Assembly: GCF_030936135.1 (NCBI RefSeq)
Contig: NC_082595.1
Span: forward strand, 14,112,430 to 14,176,429
Source: Gavia stellata
Taxonomy: Eukaryota; Chordata; Aves; Gaviiformes; Gaviidae
DNA length: 64,000 bases
Direction of reading: 5' to 3'
Below, one piece after another: positions 1-64,000 of the stretch (its first letter is position 1; each line of letters begins with the position of its first letter). The notes under the pieces were generated by a model, which was not told the DNA's origin, searched no databases, and worked only from the letters and a program-made list of their open reading frames with translations. The position numbers were made by a program, and so were the translations under genes.

Positions 1-801
1 TGAAGACCATGGTGAGGCAGGCTGTGCCCCTGCAGCCCATGGAGGTTAACCATGGAGCAGAAATCCACCTGCAGCCCGTGGAGGACCCCACACCGGAGCG
101 GGTAGATCCCCGAAGGAGGCTGTGACCCCATGGGAAGCCTGCGCTGGAGCAAGCTCCTGGCAGGACCTGCGGACCCGTGAAGAAAAGAGCCCACGCTGAA
201 GCAGGTTTGCTGACAGGATGGACTTGTGACCCCACAGGGGACCCATGCTGGAGCAGTCTGTTCCTGAAGGACTGCACCCCATGGAAGGGACCCACGCTGG
301 AGCAGTTCATGAAGAACTGCAGCCTGTGGGTAGGACCCACATTGGAGAAGTTTGTGGAGAACTATCTCCCATGGGAGGGACCCCACGCTGGAGCAGGGGA
401 AGAGCATGAGGAGGAAGGAGCAGCAGAAACAACGGGTGATGAACTGACCACAACCCCCATTCCCTGTCTCCCTGTGCCGCTTGGGGGGAGGAGGCAGAGA
501 AAAAAATCAGGAGTGAAGTTGAGCCCGGGAAGAAGGGAGGGGTGGGGTGAAGTGAAGGTGTTTTTTAAGATTTGGTTTTATTTCTCATTATCCTACTCTG
601 ATTCTGATTGGTAATAAATTAAAGTAATTTCCCCAAGTCGAGTCTGTTTTGCCCGTGACGGTAATGGTGAGTGATCTCCTTGTCCTTATCTCGACCCACA
701 AGCCTTTCGTTATATTTTCTCTCCCCTGTCCAGCTAAGGAAGAGGAGTGATAGAGTGGCTTTGGTGGGCATCTGGCATCCAGCCAGGGTCAACCCACCAC
801 A
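1..801. mobile_element. Endogenous retrovirus LTR-type fragment, left end outside window
   Basis: The right edge is sharp and ends in CAACCCACCACA at 801, which fits an LTR terminus (TG...CA). Positions 613-618 hold AATAAA, followed by G/T-rich sequence as expected around an R-U5 boundary if read on the + strand. The 640-801 stretch closely resembles a terminal sequence I know as abundant in bird genomes (probably an ERVL/ERVK-like family). I cannot name the subfamily or settle the orientation. Positions 84-400 consist of degenerate repeats. No gag, pol or env coding is visible, so this is a solo LTR or a partial copy. The 145-aa open frame across 177-614 simply follows the repeats and is not a gene. 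Confidence 0.6.
84..400. repeat. Degenerate ~50-bp tandem array inside the LTR
   Basis: The core ACCCACGCTGGAGCAG recurs in variant form near 84, 133, 188, 240, 290, 337 and 381, a spacing of about 47-55 bp. Some neighbouring units are separated by 16 codons, so one frame reads as a repeated peptide, but this looks incidental. Retroviral U3 regions often carry enhancer arrays, so an ancient regulatory repeat is the simplest reading. Confidence 0.65.
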
Positions 802-1235
802 AGTTTATTTTAGAATTTTATTTCCCATTAACAGTGCACGACACACTGTCAGTTACCAAAAACTACACTAACAACAGTGAAGTCTTACTTGTTTAATACA
901 GTGGATCTGCTGGATGCCATTGTTCAGCTGTGCGCAGTGCAGAAGCAGAGATGCTAGGTTTTGCTCTTCAGCCTTTGAAAACCCTACATTTGGAAGACGA
1001 GTCTCTTTTTAGAAAGGAATTACAATAAGCAGTACAAACAATACATAATTTATAATAAGAAATCACTGCTTAATTCTTAGGGTTTTTTCCTGTTCCAGTA
1101 AACCTACTGGTGCCACAATCCCTTAAGTCACCTTACAAGACCTTTACACCAAATTTTTTTTCTAACGAATGAAAAAAAAATACAAGTTTCAGTGCAATAT
1201 AATAGTAGACCTCATCTTCAGTATGAAGACCAGTT

Positions 1236-1804
1236 TCACAAAATCACAGCATGGCTAAAGTTGGAAGGGACCTCTGGAGGTCATCTGGTCCAACCTGACT
1301 GCTCAAGTAGGGTCATCCGGAGCAGGCTGCCCAGGACCATGGCCAGATGGCTTCTGAATACCTTCGAGGATGGAGACTGACCAACTTCCCTGGGAAACCT
1401 GTGCCAGTACTCAGTCACGCTCACATTAAAATAAGTGTTTCCTGATGTTCAGAGGCAACCTCTCGTGTTTCAGTTTGTGCCCATCGCCTCCTGTCCCATC
1501 ACTGTTCAAAATGGAAAAAAGCCTGGCTCTGCCTTCTTTACATCCTCCTTTCAGCTATTTTTTACACATTGGTAAGATCCCCTTGAGCTTTCTCTTCACC
1601 AGGCTGAAAAGTCCCAGCTCTCTCAGCCTTTCCTTGTAAGAGGGATGCTCCAGGCCCTTCATCATCTTAGTGGCCCTTTGCTGGACTCTCTCCAGCATGT
1701 CCATGTCTCTCTTGCACTGGGGAGCCCAGAACTGGATGCAGCACTCCAGGTGTGGCCTCACCAGTGCTCACTAGAAGGCAAGGAGCACCTCATAGTAACT
1801 TCAG
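1236..1804 (-). mobile_element. CR1 LINE fragment, 3' part
   Basis: Read on the - strand, this is the 3' end of a CR1 retrotransposon. Reverse transcriptase C-terminal residues are readable at 1555-1761 on the - strand ([26 protein letters not shown]). They are followed towards lower coordinates by the typical CR1 tail ('...TTGGACCAGATGACC...' on that strand). The copy is 5' truncated and carries many substitutions and small indels, so it is old and not mobile. The terminal 8-bp repeat is degenerate. Confidence 0.85.
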
Positions 1805-2169
1805 TATACAAATCTTGTACTACTAATTTTTGGTTTTGTTTTTTTTAAAGATCACTGGAAGTTTAAAAAAAAAAAACCAACCACAAAATAAATGAGCATT
1901 TGAACAGTATCTTCAAATCAAGTTAACTACAGAAAATACAAAGACTGGGAAAATACACTCAAGATGATCTCCAGATATCCCTTCCAACCTCAACCATTCT
2001 GTGGTTCTTTGAAATTCAGTGTTATCCCACATATTAAGGCTAGTACTTCAGGTAGCACTGAATTACAGGCCTGCAAGGGGGATCACAAGTAGGACCTTCT
2101 ACCACCTTCACACCAATGATAATACAAAGCAGAGAGCTTTCAAAGCAAAGACACTGTGCTCTAAAAGAT

Positions 2170-2300
2170 TCTTTTAACTCTGCCAAGGTAAGAAGTCATT
2201 GTCATTACAAAACAAAAACAAACCACAAAAAAGCAAACACACCTAAAACCCACAAAACAAAAACACCAGAAAGAAAACATAACAAGAAAAAAAAATAATC
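2170..2300. repeat. A-rich low-complexity tract in THADA intron
   Basis: The tract is A/C-rich with AAACAAAAAC-like runs and no recognisable coding. It lies downstream, in the - sense, of the THADA exon. Confidence 0.5.
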
Positions 2301-2383
2301 AATTTCAGTAGCTACTCAAATGCATTCTACTAACAGAAAAAGTAATTACATAATGTTAGTTCAGAAAAAAACACCACACTTAC

Positions 2384-2479
2384 TCTGAAGTTTTTCAAGC
2401 TGCTGATCGTCAAGAAAGAACGCATCTACCTGAATTTCCTTCTTCTTCTTTAAAACCATTTTAGCTGATTAAGAGATAC
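2384..2479 (-). CDS. THADA: THADA, first coding exon (partial gene)
   Basis: On the - strand the exon runs from an AG acceptor (TTTTTTTGAGCAG just above 2479) to the donor CAGA|GTAAGT (GT at 2383-2382). The ATG is at 2459-2457. The 76 coding bases give 25 residues beginning MVLKKKKEIQVDAFFL, followed by one base of a split codon. This matches the start of vertebrate THADA (human begins MGVKKKKEMQVAAL), including the position of the splice site. THADA is a large HEAT/ARM-type protein. The human protein has been linked to SERCA and thermogenesis and its family to tRNA 2'-O-methylation (established knowledge, not visible here). All later exons lie to the left of this window. Confidence 0.88.
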
Positions 2480-3054
2480 CTGCTCAAAAAAACACCAAAC
2501 AGGTTTTAAACACATTGTTTTGAAAGCATAATTACAAACACTTCCTATGATAATGGTCTTTTCACTGTCCTGAAATAATGTTTATTGCATTTTCTGTGCA
2601 ATTTTTTTTTTTTTCAAAATAATAGCTCTCTTTAATTTTGTCAACTTCAACTACTTCAAGCATTTTGTCCAAAATTCACCCAGACTTCATGGCACAAAAT
2701 AGAACACATAGAAAACAGGATTTCAGGATTTGCTGGATGACTGACAAACTGCCTCACTAGAGTTTTTACTGCACTTGTTATGTAGTCTGTGGCATGTCCC
2801 TGGATCAGAGTTTAAAAATATCATGCAGAAGCATGGAAATCGCACTGCAAAACTTCGTGCTCTGTTTTACGGTTCAAAACTCATGTAACTTTTATTAATG
2901 TAAAGTCAGAACTATGTAGCAAAGCAGTTCTGTTTCTTTAAAACTTATCAATCCGTGTTCACTATAATGGATGTTACAGACAGCAAGTTATTTTTCTTCT
3001 TTAAGGTAATGGCAACTTACCACGCACGACAGTTTCACTGACTTATGAGCTCGT

Positions 3055-3385
3055 TATCACAGAACACCTGAGGTGGGGAGGAACCTCTGGAGCTCACCTG
3101 GTCCAACCTGACTACTCAAGTACGGTCACCTGGAGCAGGCTGCCCAGGACCGCGTCCAGGTGGCTTTTGAACATTTCCAAGGATGGAGACTCCACAGCCT
3201 CTCTGGGCAACCTGTGCCAGTGCTCAGGCACCCTTACACCACATCTGGTGCTTCCTGATGTTCGAAGGGACCCTCCTGCTTCAGCCTGTGCCGACTGCCG
3301 CACTGAGCACCACTGGAAAGAGCCTGGCTCCACCTTCTTCGCACCCTCCCTCCGCATACTGACATATGCTGATAAAATGCCCTGA
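3055..3385 (-). mobile_element. CR1 LINE fragment between THADA exons 1 and 2
   Basis: The characteristic CR1 3' sequence is present in reverse orientation (phrases equivalent to 'GGTCCAACCTGACT', 'GGAGCAGGCTGCCCAGGACC' and 'GATGGAGACTCCACAGCC'). It covers only the last ~300 bp of the element. It resembles the copy at 1236 but has different substitutions, so the two are independent insertions. It lies within the inferred first intron of THADA. Confidence 0.85.
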
Positions 3386-3459
3386 TCTATGATCTAGTCC
3401 CAGTTGATAGGGATCAGAAAGCTTAATTCCTTTTATTTCCTCCTAAAAAGAGGCGGCCT

Positions 3460-4310
3460 CAGCCCTCCTCCCCAGGCAGCGCGACAGCATTGAGCAGCGT
3501 GCCCGTGCCCGGCTGGGCAGCCAGGCCGGTGCCCGGGCAGGGTGACAAACACGACAGCCCTGACCACCTTCGAGCGGTCTCAGGAAGACAAGGGCCTGAC
3601 TTACAGCGCCTCACAGCAAGATGCAGCCGGGCCCCGCTGCCCTGCGAGTGCTTCGCGCTCGCCCGGACCGACCCAGACGGCCCAAATAACCCCGCGCCCC
3701 ACAACAGCTCCCAGCGCGTTGCCGGGCCCCCGGGCCGGGCCAGGCCGCACCCGCCGCCGGCTCAGGCGCAGCCCCCGGGGCCCCCCCCCGCCCCGGCGGC
3801 CTCGTGGCGGGCGGCACGGCGGGCCCGGTGCGCAGCGGGGCCTGGGGAGCGGGGGGCAGCGGCAGCCGCCAGGGGAGCGGCAGGGCCGCGGCGCGGCGGA
3901 AGGCGATAGCAGAGGGGAAGGGAACCGCCGCGCGCACCCGGCCCACCCGAGGGGAGACTCACCCGCGGGCGCCGCTTCCCTTCCCACTCTTCGCCGCCCC
4001 GCCCGCACCACGTGCCGCCCCGAGAGGGCCGGAGCCGCCCGCCGCCAACCAGGGCGCTCCCCGCCCCCGGCCCGGCCCCGCCCCCTGCAGCGGGCCCGGT
4101 GCCGCCTGACGCCGGGACCGAGCGGCGCAGCCGGTGCTCCGGGGGAGCCCCAGCAGGTGCCGCCCCGCGAGGCTCTCGCCGCGCAACGGCAGGCGGCGCC
4201 GTTCGCCGTTTGACTGCGCGGCGGCACGGCCGTCCCGCTGCCGGCCCCAGCGCCGACCGTGGAGCGTCGTCCTCAGCGGCGGCGGCCGCAGCGGGCAGCC
4301 GGCTGTCGTC
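3460..4310 (-). promoter_or_regulatory. THADA: CpG island, inferred THADA promoter with non-coding exon 1
   Basis: This is a very GC- and CpG-dense block in an otherwise AT-rich region. On the - strand, GCCCGCGG|GTGAGT is a consensus splice donor with its GT at 3962-3961. It would join to the acceptor above 2479, giving a non-coding first exon (3963 upward) and an intron of about 1.5 kb. GC boxes (e.g. GGCCCCGCCCCC near 4074-4085) and a CACGTG E-box (4009-4014) are present, with no TATA box seen. Open frames across the island in several reading frames (e.g. 3601-4227 and 3762-4331, - strand) are Ala/Gly/Pro/Arg-rich products of GC bias, not genes. The exact transcription start is unknown. Confidence 0.7.
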
Positions 4311-4331
4311 GGAAAATACTTGCCCTAACAA

Positions 4332-7300
4332 AAAGGTAATCCAACACCTTTCTTCAACTGTAAAGTAATCAACAACAACAAAAGAAGGTCACTTTTTGGT
4401 ATATAAGCATTTCATTTTTAGCCAGAGCAGGTTTTTTTTAAGTTTTCAGCATCTATGTCCCGCCTTTCACAACTCTTCCGAGTCTCGTATAATTTAAGTA
4501 GCAAGTACGCTATTTGCAAGCAACTGACTACCAAATGGAGATGCTTTTCCCGAGTCCATGAGCTGTATCTAGCAAAAGGGCAGTCTTGCACTTGTGAAAA
4601 TGGTTATTGCAAAAGTGGTTATACTAAAATACCAGCTCAACGTAGCAGTCACGCTTCCACTAAGGTTTAAGAACATCATCATTTTGGAAAGGAAAAGGGG
4701 GAAAACATAATAAAACCCATTCCTTGCCACTTGACTTTCACCCAGCAATAATTGTCTCAGCAATCTAAAGCAGCTAGAGTCCATGAGTCTCTTCAGGACC
4801 TCAACGAACTTCTGCACCCCCCTTTAACACTGAAGTTTCACAGTACCTTCTGACTTTCTGACATGGTAATGGCCAAAGGAACTGCAAAAAGGTTTAACCA
4901 TATCACACATGGAAAATAATCTGAGTTGGTTGGTTGGTTGGTTTTACCTCTGTTTTGTGTTCAGCCATTTCTAGGAAACTGACACCAGATTTGGCACTAT
5001 GTGTCGCAGTCACCTACTTAAAGTGCTGGACGATCTCCAGCTCAAAGAGAGATTGGATGCTCATATGGGATTTAACCTTCCGGCTAAATCAAAAAACACA
5101 TCCTCATTTAGCGTAAGCAAAGTCTCCAACAAGCTAAGTCCCCAGTTCCTTGTGCTCAATTCAATACCTGCGCATTTTACATTCAGTGTGATACTTTTCC
5201 TACAGGTTCCCCAGTTTTAGGGGAACCCTTTTCAGGGTTCCAGCTCTATGTATTCGAGGTCATTTTCTGTAACACTAGGGATAACTTTCCAGCAACTTTC
5301 TGCTTTCTGAAAGAGCTATACCCTCCTCAAGTCCTTCCACTTAGAGGAAGCATCAATGCCAGGGAGCTGTCAGGTAATGCTTGGATCCACGCTTCGTAGT
5401 GCAATGTAAAGCAAAAAGTCATCTCAAGAAATGAAACAATAGCATGCAAAACCCACAGACTTCAATTGCTCTGTTCTCCAAGAGCAACAATTTTCCAGTA
5501 TCCAAATTAACTTATTTAGAACTAGCTCATATACCACCTCTGAGCAGCTCACCAGGCATGGGTTATCAGGCTTACCCACCCTGAAAACCTAAGTCGCTCT
5601 GTTTTCATCATTTCTATTCTGCTGGTAAAGAGCAACAGACCCTGGAATTACTGATGTTGTGGCTCTGATGTGCTCTGCTGTGTGCCTAAAGCCAGAGATC
5701 TTGCAGAGACCAAAAAAGCACTCGCTGTATTGGAAATTGTTAGGGAGAGAATAAAAAACAAACTAGAAAGCATGTCGCTGTATATGCGCTTTGAATGCTG
5801 TGTGCAGTGTCCATCCCTACACAAAAATAATATAGTAGGACTGCCAAAGGTGTGAGGTAGGTAGGGTAAGAAGGGTGGCCAAAGGTAGAGAGGGGCTTCT
5901 CTGTGAAGCCGTTAAAGAGAGTAGGTAACTTCACTCTCAGAGAGAAACTACTGGAATTGAATATGGCAGAAATGTCTAAGTAATTTTTCACCGTCTTTAC
6001 AAAAATTAAGGGGCATCAAATGAAACAAGCAGATGGCATGTCCAAACCAAAGTTAATTATTTAAACCATGGAGGTTATCATCCTAGGACATTTTGGATCT
6101 TGAAGACGACATTTGTTCAAAAGCAGCTGGACTAAATCATGGAAGAAAAAAAATAAAACAGGAGAAGTTTCAAAACACAAAACTTCTGGCTCACAAAGTC
6201 CCTGAACCACAAAGCAACTGGAGACTGGGACAGGAATCTGGGGAAATGACACTTAACTTCCCTGGGTACTGGCTGAGGACGACAGTCAAGCGACTGGATA
6301 CCAGGCTAGATGGACCCCTGCTCGGACCGGGCCAGCCAGTTCTACTGTGATGTCTCAGCAGGTTTCTGCAATTCATCAGAAGGTTCTTTTTAAGTGCTGG
6401 TTTTATGTTCACAGACTTGACAGTATTGACAAATCAACATCCACCAGTGAAAATCCTCTCAAAGGAAATATTCTAACCCACACTGTTGGAAATTTTAATG
6501 GTTGAGCTGTAAATTTTAGTCTTGAGGTAAGGGTCGGTATGCCTATATCCAGTAAGCAGAATATTTTATATTTTAAGTTTGTTTCAGAGGGAGATGATAA
6601 GCTCATCATCTGAATACTCTCAGAAATTGATTATTTAGAGCAATATAGAATTTTACCACTCTGTGGCGCCAAACAATTAAAAAGAGGTTGTGCTTTTAAA
6701 GGGAAGCCATGGACCTTCTCATAAGCCGTATTTTTCTTACATAGAAAAAGCCTTTACTAATAACTGAAGTAACTGTAGATTCTTCCATTCAAAGGTACCA
6801 AAGTACAAATGCTAGAGGCTATTTAGATAAGATGCCATTTTTCTATCACTGAAAGACAAGCCATAGCCTTGAAAGAGCAACATTTTAAGACATGTCATGG
6901 TAATAACATGAATTGAACAAGAATGATCTTTCTGCTTTCCCCTCCTCGACTTAAATAAAACCTTTAAAGATGTTTTTTGTCAAGAAAGATCAAGACACTT
7001 TTTAATTAATTTGAACAGCACCTGAAGATGACCTATTTATTTATATCGCAGTTTTGTAATTGCAACTAGTATAAACAGTATCATAGGAACTTTTTCTTTA
7101 TTGCAAGTCTCAGATATATACGTCAGCCTTCCAAAGAAACCACATAGAAATGAATTTACAGAAGACATTGTATAACCTAAGATTTTGGGATCACAAGATG
7201 TTTTCTGGAATATATTTTCCAATTGTAGACACACATACCAGTCTAAAATACCTAAATGTAAATGGTTGCAATGTTCATCTATGTGAGAGAGGACCAGGAC

Positions 7301-9480
7301 AAGCTCCATTTATCATGATGGTGGTAAGGTTCTAATCCAGCATGTCAGAATCACGTTCTACATACTTAGGAAAGTCTCATAAACCCCAAAATTTTACATT
7401 CTAGTTGCAGGTTTTATAATGACTGGGTCATCTCTGAAATGGAGCTAGGGGGATTTTTTGGATTAGCTTCCACACTCTAGAGTAGATGTACTGCAATACA
7501 GTGTTCATAATACTTCAAAACAAATGAGGTTATTGTTTTACAAGAACTTTCTTGCATTCAAGTCAATTAGGGACAGTAAAAACCACACAACATGCACATC
7601 TTCAGTCCACATCTAGAGGCCAGTATTTAGAGTCCACATTAGAGAGGCAAATACTTCACAGTGTTTTGACTTTGGTTTACTTCTGTAGTGAGCCAGCTAA
7701 CAGATGATAGTTCCAAGGTGCAAATACTTGGTCTTGCAGTTTGCTTCTACAGCATACCGTGTACCATTTTTTTGCATTTTCTGCACATATTGGAAAGACT
7801 CCACCTCAGATTTATTACTGCTTGTATGTAACTTCCATCAGTGACAATAGCAAGGAGAAATAACTCTCTTCCTGAGACTGTGCTTATGTGTACAGTAGTT
7901 TTCTGTGTCTTTGCCTGGAAGATTTATGGCTTTTCCCCTTGTGTTCCAATTACAAAACAAAATTGTATTTTGTTCTATCCGCCCCAGTTCTTCTACTGGT
8001 AATTTTATTCCCTTCAGTAACTGAACACCGATTCTAGCCACCTCTATATACTTCACAAATAAGGGCAGTTCAGAGAAAATCCTGAATATCCCTGTTCCTT
8101 CTTCCAGAATATTTTTTCATGCCTCTTTACGTATGAATATCGAGAGCTGTGTGACTGCATTTTTATTATCTGATGCCAAAGAAAATGTCAATCCACAAAA
8201 CAAACAGAATGAAACACTCATTTAGCGTACAGGCTTTGCTCTCCCTCTTGCGGTCTAAGCATGTCATTCACGGAGCCTTCGCTTTTCCTCAGCCCCAGGC
8301 ACTCTGAATTCAAGCGCTCTCCGCAATCTTGGGTGTATCTAGAGAGAACGTGTCACTGCTCAAAGAAACAAGACGGCCAAAGTTTTCATTAAACACCAAT
8401 GCTAGATCATTTTGTATAGCATCTGTTAGGAACCGAATAATGACTTTTATTCTTTTGGCTAAATCTTGTAATGTAAAAAAAACTTTTTTCAGTTAATTTT
8501 TTTTTAATGTAGCTTGAACACTCTTGACAGGAGGTATCAGGTGGAAAGCAATTAACTTCTTGCTATACCAGCAATCATCTTTTTAACACATTTTTCAGCG
8601 ACCAGTATTTAAAAAATGCATGAGGCACTTAGGAAAGTACCAGCAAATGAAGCCATTTCAGTGAAGTTGTTTTAAGGTCACTGCGAGTGGAAAATTGGAG
8701 GCTGTACTGAACTGAATAGGAAAAAATGAAATTGTGCGTATAACCAGATAGGGAATATTTGAGCTTTTAAGACCTTTTTTTTTTGCAAACAAACAAAAAA
8801 TATTGCCCTTCTCACTGACTCGCAGATGATTGTGAAAGCACAGTTTCCACAAGCAGTTTCCTCTGCACACCTACATTAGAAATAAACCCCAGGAGAAGGG
8901 TAAAGTGCAGTGTGTTTATGCGCCAGAAGAATCTGTAAAACATTTTGCCTCTCTAAATCATAATCCAACCAACACAGAATCCCCAAGCCTCAGTCCAAAT
9001 CAGTGTGTATAGGAGGTGGATCCCGGTGTGTGTCAGCCAAGCAACATACCAATTACTTTTCCCAAATACTTTTTAATACTTGAGGCAGTCTTTTGGAAGA
9101 GAGTGAGGTGGTTGCTCTCCTGAGATCTACTCACAGCTCTTTTCAGCCAAAGGGGACGAAAAGCCTCCTGCCCACGACTCACCAGCACGTGCACCTGCTG
9201 CTTCACCCCGCTTAGTACTAAAACGCAAAGTTTTCGTCGTTACCCACTGGTTGGGTCCGGCAGCTCTGCAAGAGCCGTTCCTCCCAGAATATCCCCACCA
9301 TTGCCCCGGTGACTGCACGCTTCCAACCCTCGGGTTTACACTTGACAGATGACCTTCCGCAAAAGGTGACATTTACATCACCGTAAGCTCCAGCGCTGGA
9401 GCTGACGAACTTCCTAAGGCAGTCTCCCCTTCAGAAATACATACAAAGTCAGGGGAGGAATTCCTAACTCCCAAAGGAAC
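4332..9480. other. Intergenic stretch between the two CpG islands
   Basis: I see no convincing exon, RNA gene or long open frame here. There is a short GGTT repeat at about 4926-4944 and a possible old SINE/LINE tail near 6270-6350. The rest is unique AT-rich sequence. Confidence 0.5.
6265..6352 (+). repeat. Possible ancient amniote SINE/LINE tail
   Basis: The stretch around CCAGGCTAGATGGACCCCTG resembles the widespread amniote repeat tail of the form 'GGGCTAGATGGACC...TCTGACCCAG'. It is diverged and short. Family assignment (MIR/CORE-SINE, L2 or AmnSINE-like) is not possible by eye. Confidence 0.35.
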
Positions 9481-9489
9481 TTAAAAAAC

Positions 9490-10405
9490 TGGGATGGGGA
9501 AGGGGCTAAAGGCGGGCCACCCCTCCCGACGAGGGGAGCGGAGGGAGGCAGAGGCTGGCGCGCGGCCGATCCCGTGCTGCACGCGCCCGGATGCCCTCGG
9601 TACGGGAGAGCCGCCAGACCCCCGCCACACTTCCCCGCGCAGACCGGGCCGTGCCGCGGTTCGGGAGGGCGGCCCGGCGGCTCCAGCCAGCCTCCATCTG
9701 CCCTCCGACCTGGCGCTCTCTCCCCGGCACCCCGTCGGGCCAGAGCAGGCGGGTGAGGCGATGGCCCGCAACCGGCAGCCGTCTGAGGAAGAAGCGGCGG
9801 GGCAGAGACCCCGGGAGCCCACCCCGCCGGCAGGACAATGAGGCCGCGCCGGCCCGGCCCGCGGCGCCCGCCCGCCTCCCGGGAAGGGCCCCCCCGGCGC
9901 CGAACGGCTCCCCCCGCCGGCTCCCGCCACCGCCGAGCGGCGCAGGCCCCGCCCGGGCGCCCCGCCGGGGGCGGCCCCCCGCTCCTCAGTGGCCGTCGCG
10001 GCCGTCGCTCAGGCGCCCGCGCCGCTCGCCGCGGGGATGGTGGGGCGGGCGCCGAGGGGCGCGGGCAGCCGCGGCCCCGGAGTGCCCACAGCCCGGACGG
10101 CGCCCGGCGCGGCAGCGCGGCGAGCCACGGCCGGCCAGGTTTGACCTCCCTTTCGTTGCCCCCTTCCCTCCCTTTGCGAGCGGGGCCGCGCCGGGCGGGC
10201 GGCAGCGCCCGGGCCGGCCCCCGGCGCTCCCTCGGCGGGGCGGCTCCGGGGGCGCCGCCGCGGGCTGTCGGTCCCCGGCGGCGGGGCGCGGCGGGACAGC
10301 CGACGCGGTGCCCCCGGCCGGCTCCGTCGGGCGTCGGATGGCGTCAGGCGGCGCCGTCACGGTGGAGGGCGACGTTGTGTTCGTTCACCGCGGTGCCACT
10401 GAGTG
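9490..10405 (+). promoter_or_regulatory. PLEKHH2: CpG island, inferred PLEKHH2 promoter / non-coding exon 1
   Basis: This second CpG-dense block lies about 3.9 kb upstream of the first coding exon of PLEKHH2. Several Sp1-like GC boxes are present. A possible + strand donor, GGCGG|GTGAGG, has its GT at 9753-9754; another weaker one is near 10138. The human gene also has a non-coding first exon, so exon 1 probably lies here, but neither the start site nor the donor can be fixed from sequence alone. Long frames (e.g. 9591-10586) have biased Pro/Arg/Gly/Ala composition and are not credible proteins. Confidence 0.6.
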
Positions 10406-63474
<53,069 letters not shown>

Positions 63475-64000
63475 AAAAATTATGTATCATGATACTCCAT
63501 CTTTGTTACAGGGTTTCTACACTGATTGAAAACTTTTTTGATGTACAAGACATAAAGCATAAGCAGATCCATAACCAAAAGAAAGGCAGACAGGTTTACG
63601 TTCATTTCAGTGGTATATAACAGGAGGAGCCCTTTAATGAAAGCCCTGGCCTGAACTGGAATGATGATAAGCTAATTTAAGGATTATGCTTTACTGATGG
63701 TGGCTTATACCTACAACTCAAAAATAAATGTGTCTGTTGATAGTGATAGGGAGAGGCAGCCTTGGGAGCAATTGTATAGATTTTAGTAATTTTCCAGATA
63801 TTTACTCAGGGACCAAATTGTCTTTAACTCTTCATCTCTATTTTTCAAGATTATACAAGTTGTATAACCTTCGTTTTGAAAAAGAATTTTTGTTTTAAAA
63901 AAAAGTCAAACTCAGAATATTTTCCACTTCCAGCACCCCTCCTTATTTGCAATACGAGCACCATGGGACTAAAAAGAACAAATTGTTTGATTTGTATAAT
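63475..64000 (+). other. PLEKHH2: PLEKHH2 3' UTR (continues past window)
   Basis: AT-rich sequence directly after the stop with no further exon. An AATAAA at 63723-63728 is followed by T/G-containing sequence and may be a proximal poly(A) site giving a ~270-nt 3' UTR. A longer UTR ending beyond the window is equally possible. Confidence 0.75.
63723..63728 (+). terminator. PLEKHH2: Candidate poly(A) signal AATAAA
   Basis: Canonical hexamer 249 nt after the stop codon, followed by TGTGTCTGTTG, a plausible GU-rich downstream element. Confidence 0.5.

Noticed and set aside
177..614. 145-codon frame at the left end
   Set aside because: Produced by the tandem repeats of the ERV LTR; not a gag, pol, env or host protein.
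3601..4331. Long open frames on both strands in the first CpG island
   Set aside because: Several overlapping frames with Ala/Gly/Pro/Arg composition are expected from GC-rich sequence with few stops; no domain or conserved start.

Overview
This is a window of nuclear DNA from a bird. Three things point to a bird: fragments of CR1 LINEs with the typical avian 3' ends, a diverged avian-type endogenous retroviral LTR, and sparse repeats in AT-rich introns punctuated by two CpG islands. There are no bacterial or plasmid features, no CRISPR array and no operons. Almost all short open frames in the window are chance frames or intron read-through; the real coding sequence is split over many short exons.

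The main content is one complete coding region on the + strand: PLEKHH2 (pleckstrin homology, MyTH4 and FERM domain-containing H2). I traced 29 coding exons from the ATG at 14301 to the stop at 63472-63474. All have GT and AG borders and compatible phases, and they join into a predicted 1500-residue protein, close to the human protein (about 1493 aa, from memory). Order of parts: N-terminal coiled coil (about residues 16-170), long Ser/Pro-rich disordered linker (about 170-705), PH1 (about 714-806), PH2 (about 820-928), MyTH4 (about 956-1112), FERM (about 1130-1480), short C-terminal tail. The 5' non-coding exon was not located with certainty; a CpG island at about 9.49-10.4 kb is the likely promoter.

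Layout: 1-801 is ERV LTR-type sequence with a roughly 50-bp tandem array. 1236-1804 and 3055-3385 are CR1 fragments. 2384-2479 holds the first coding exon of THADA on the - strand, whose remaining exons lie beyond the left edge. 3460-4310 is the THADA CpG-island promoter with a consensus - strand splice donor. 4.3-9.5 kb is intergenic. 9.49-10.4 kb is the second CpG island. 14.3-63.5 kb is PLEKHH2, with a 13.8-kb second intron carrying a 1.2-kb CR1 copy. 63475-64000 is PLEKHH2 3' UTR with one poly(A) signal. The head-to-head order THADA(-)/PLEKHH2(+) matches the vertebrate arrangement known from human 2p21.

I see no new multi-gene system. The observations most worth a second look are: (i) a 54-nt, phase-0, splice-bordered candidate cassette exon in intron 20, which has an 85% identical partner 806 bp upstream and would insert 18 residues into MyTH4; (ii) replacement of the normally conserved MyTH4 tryptophan by leucine right at that insertion point; (iii) a strongly conserved Ser/Thr-Pro motif cluster in the disordered linker; (iv) a perfect 44-bp tandem duplication; (v) a CR1 reverse transcriptase inactivated at its catalytic aspartate by a CpG-type change. 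Alignments, identities and comparisons with human were done by eye or from memory.
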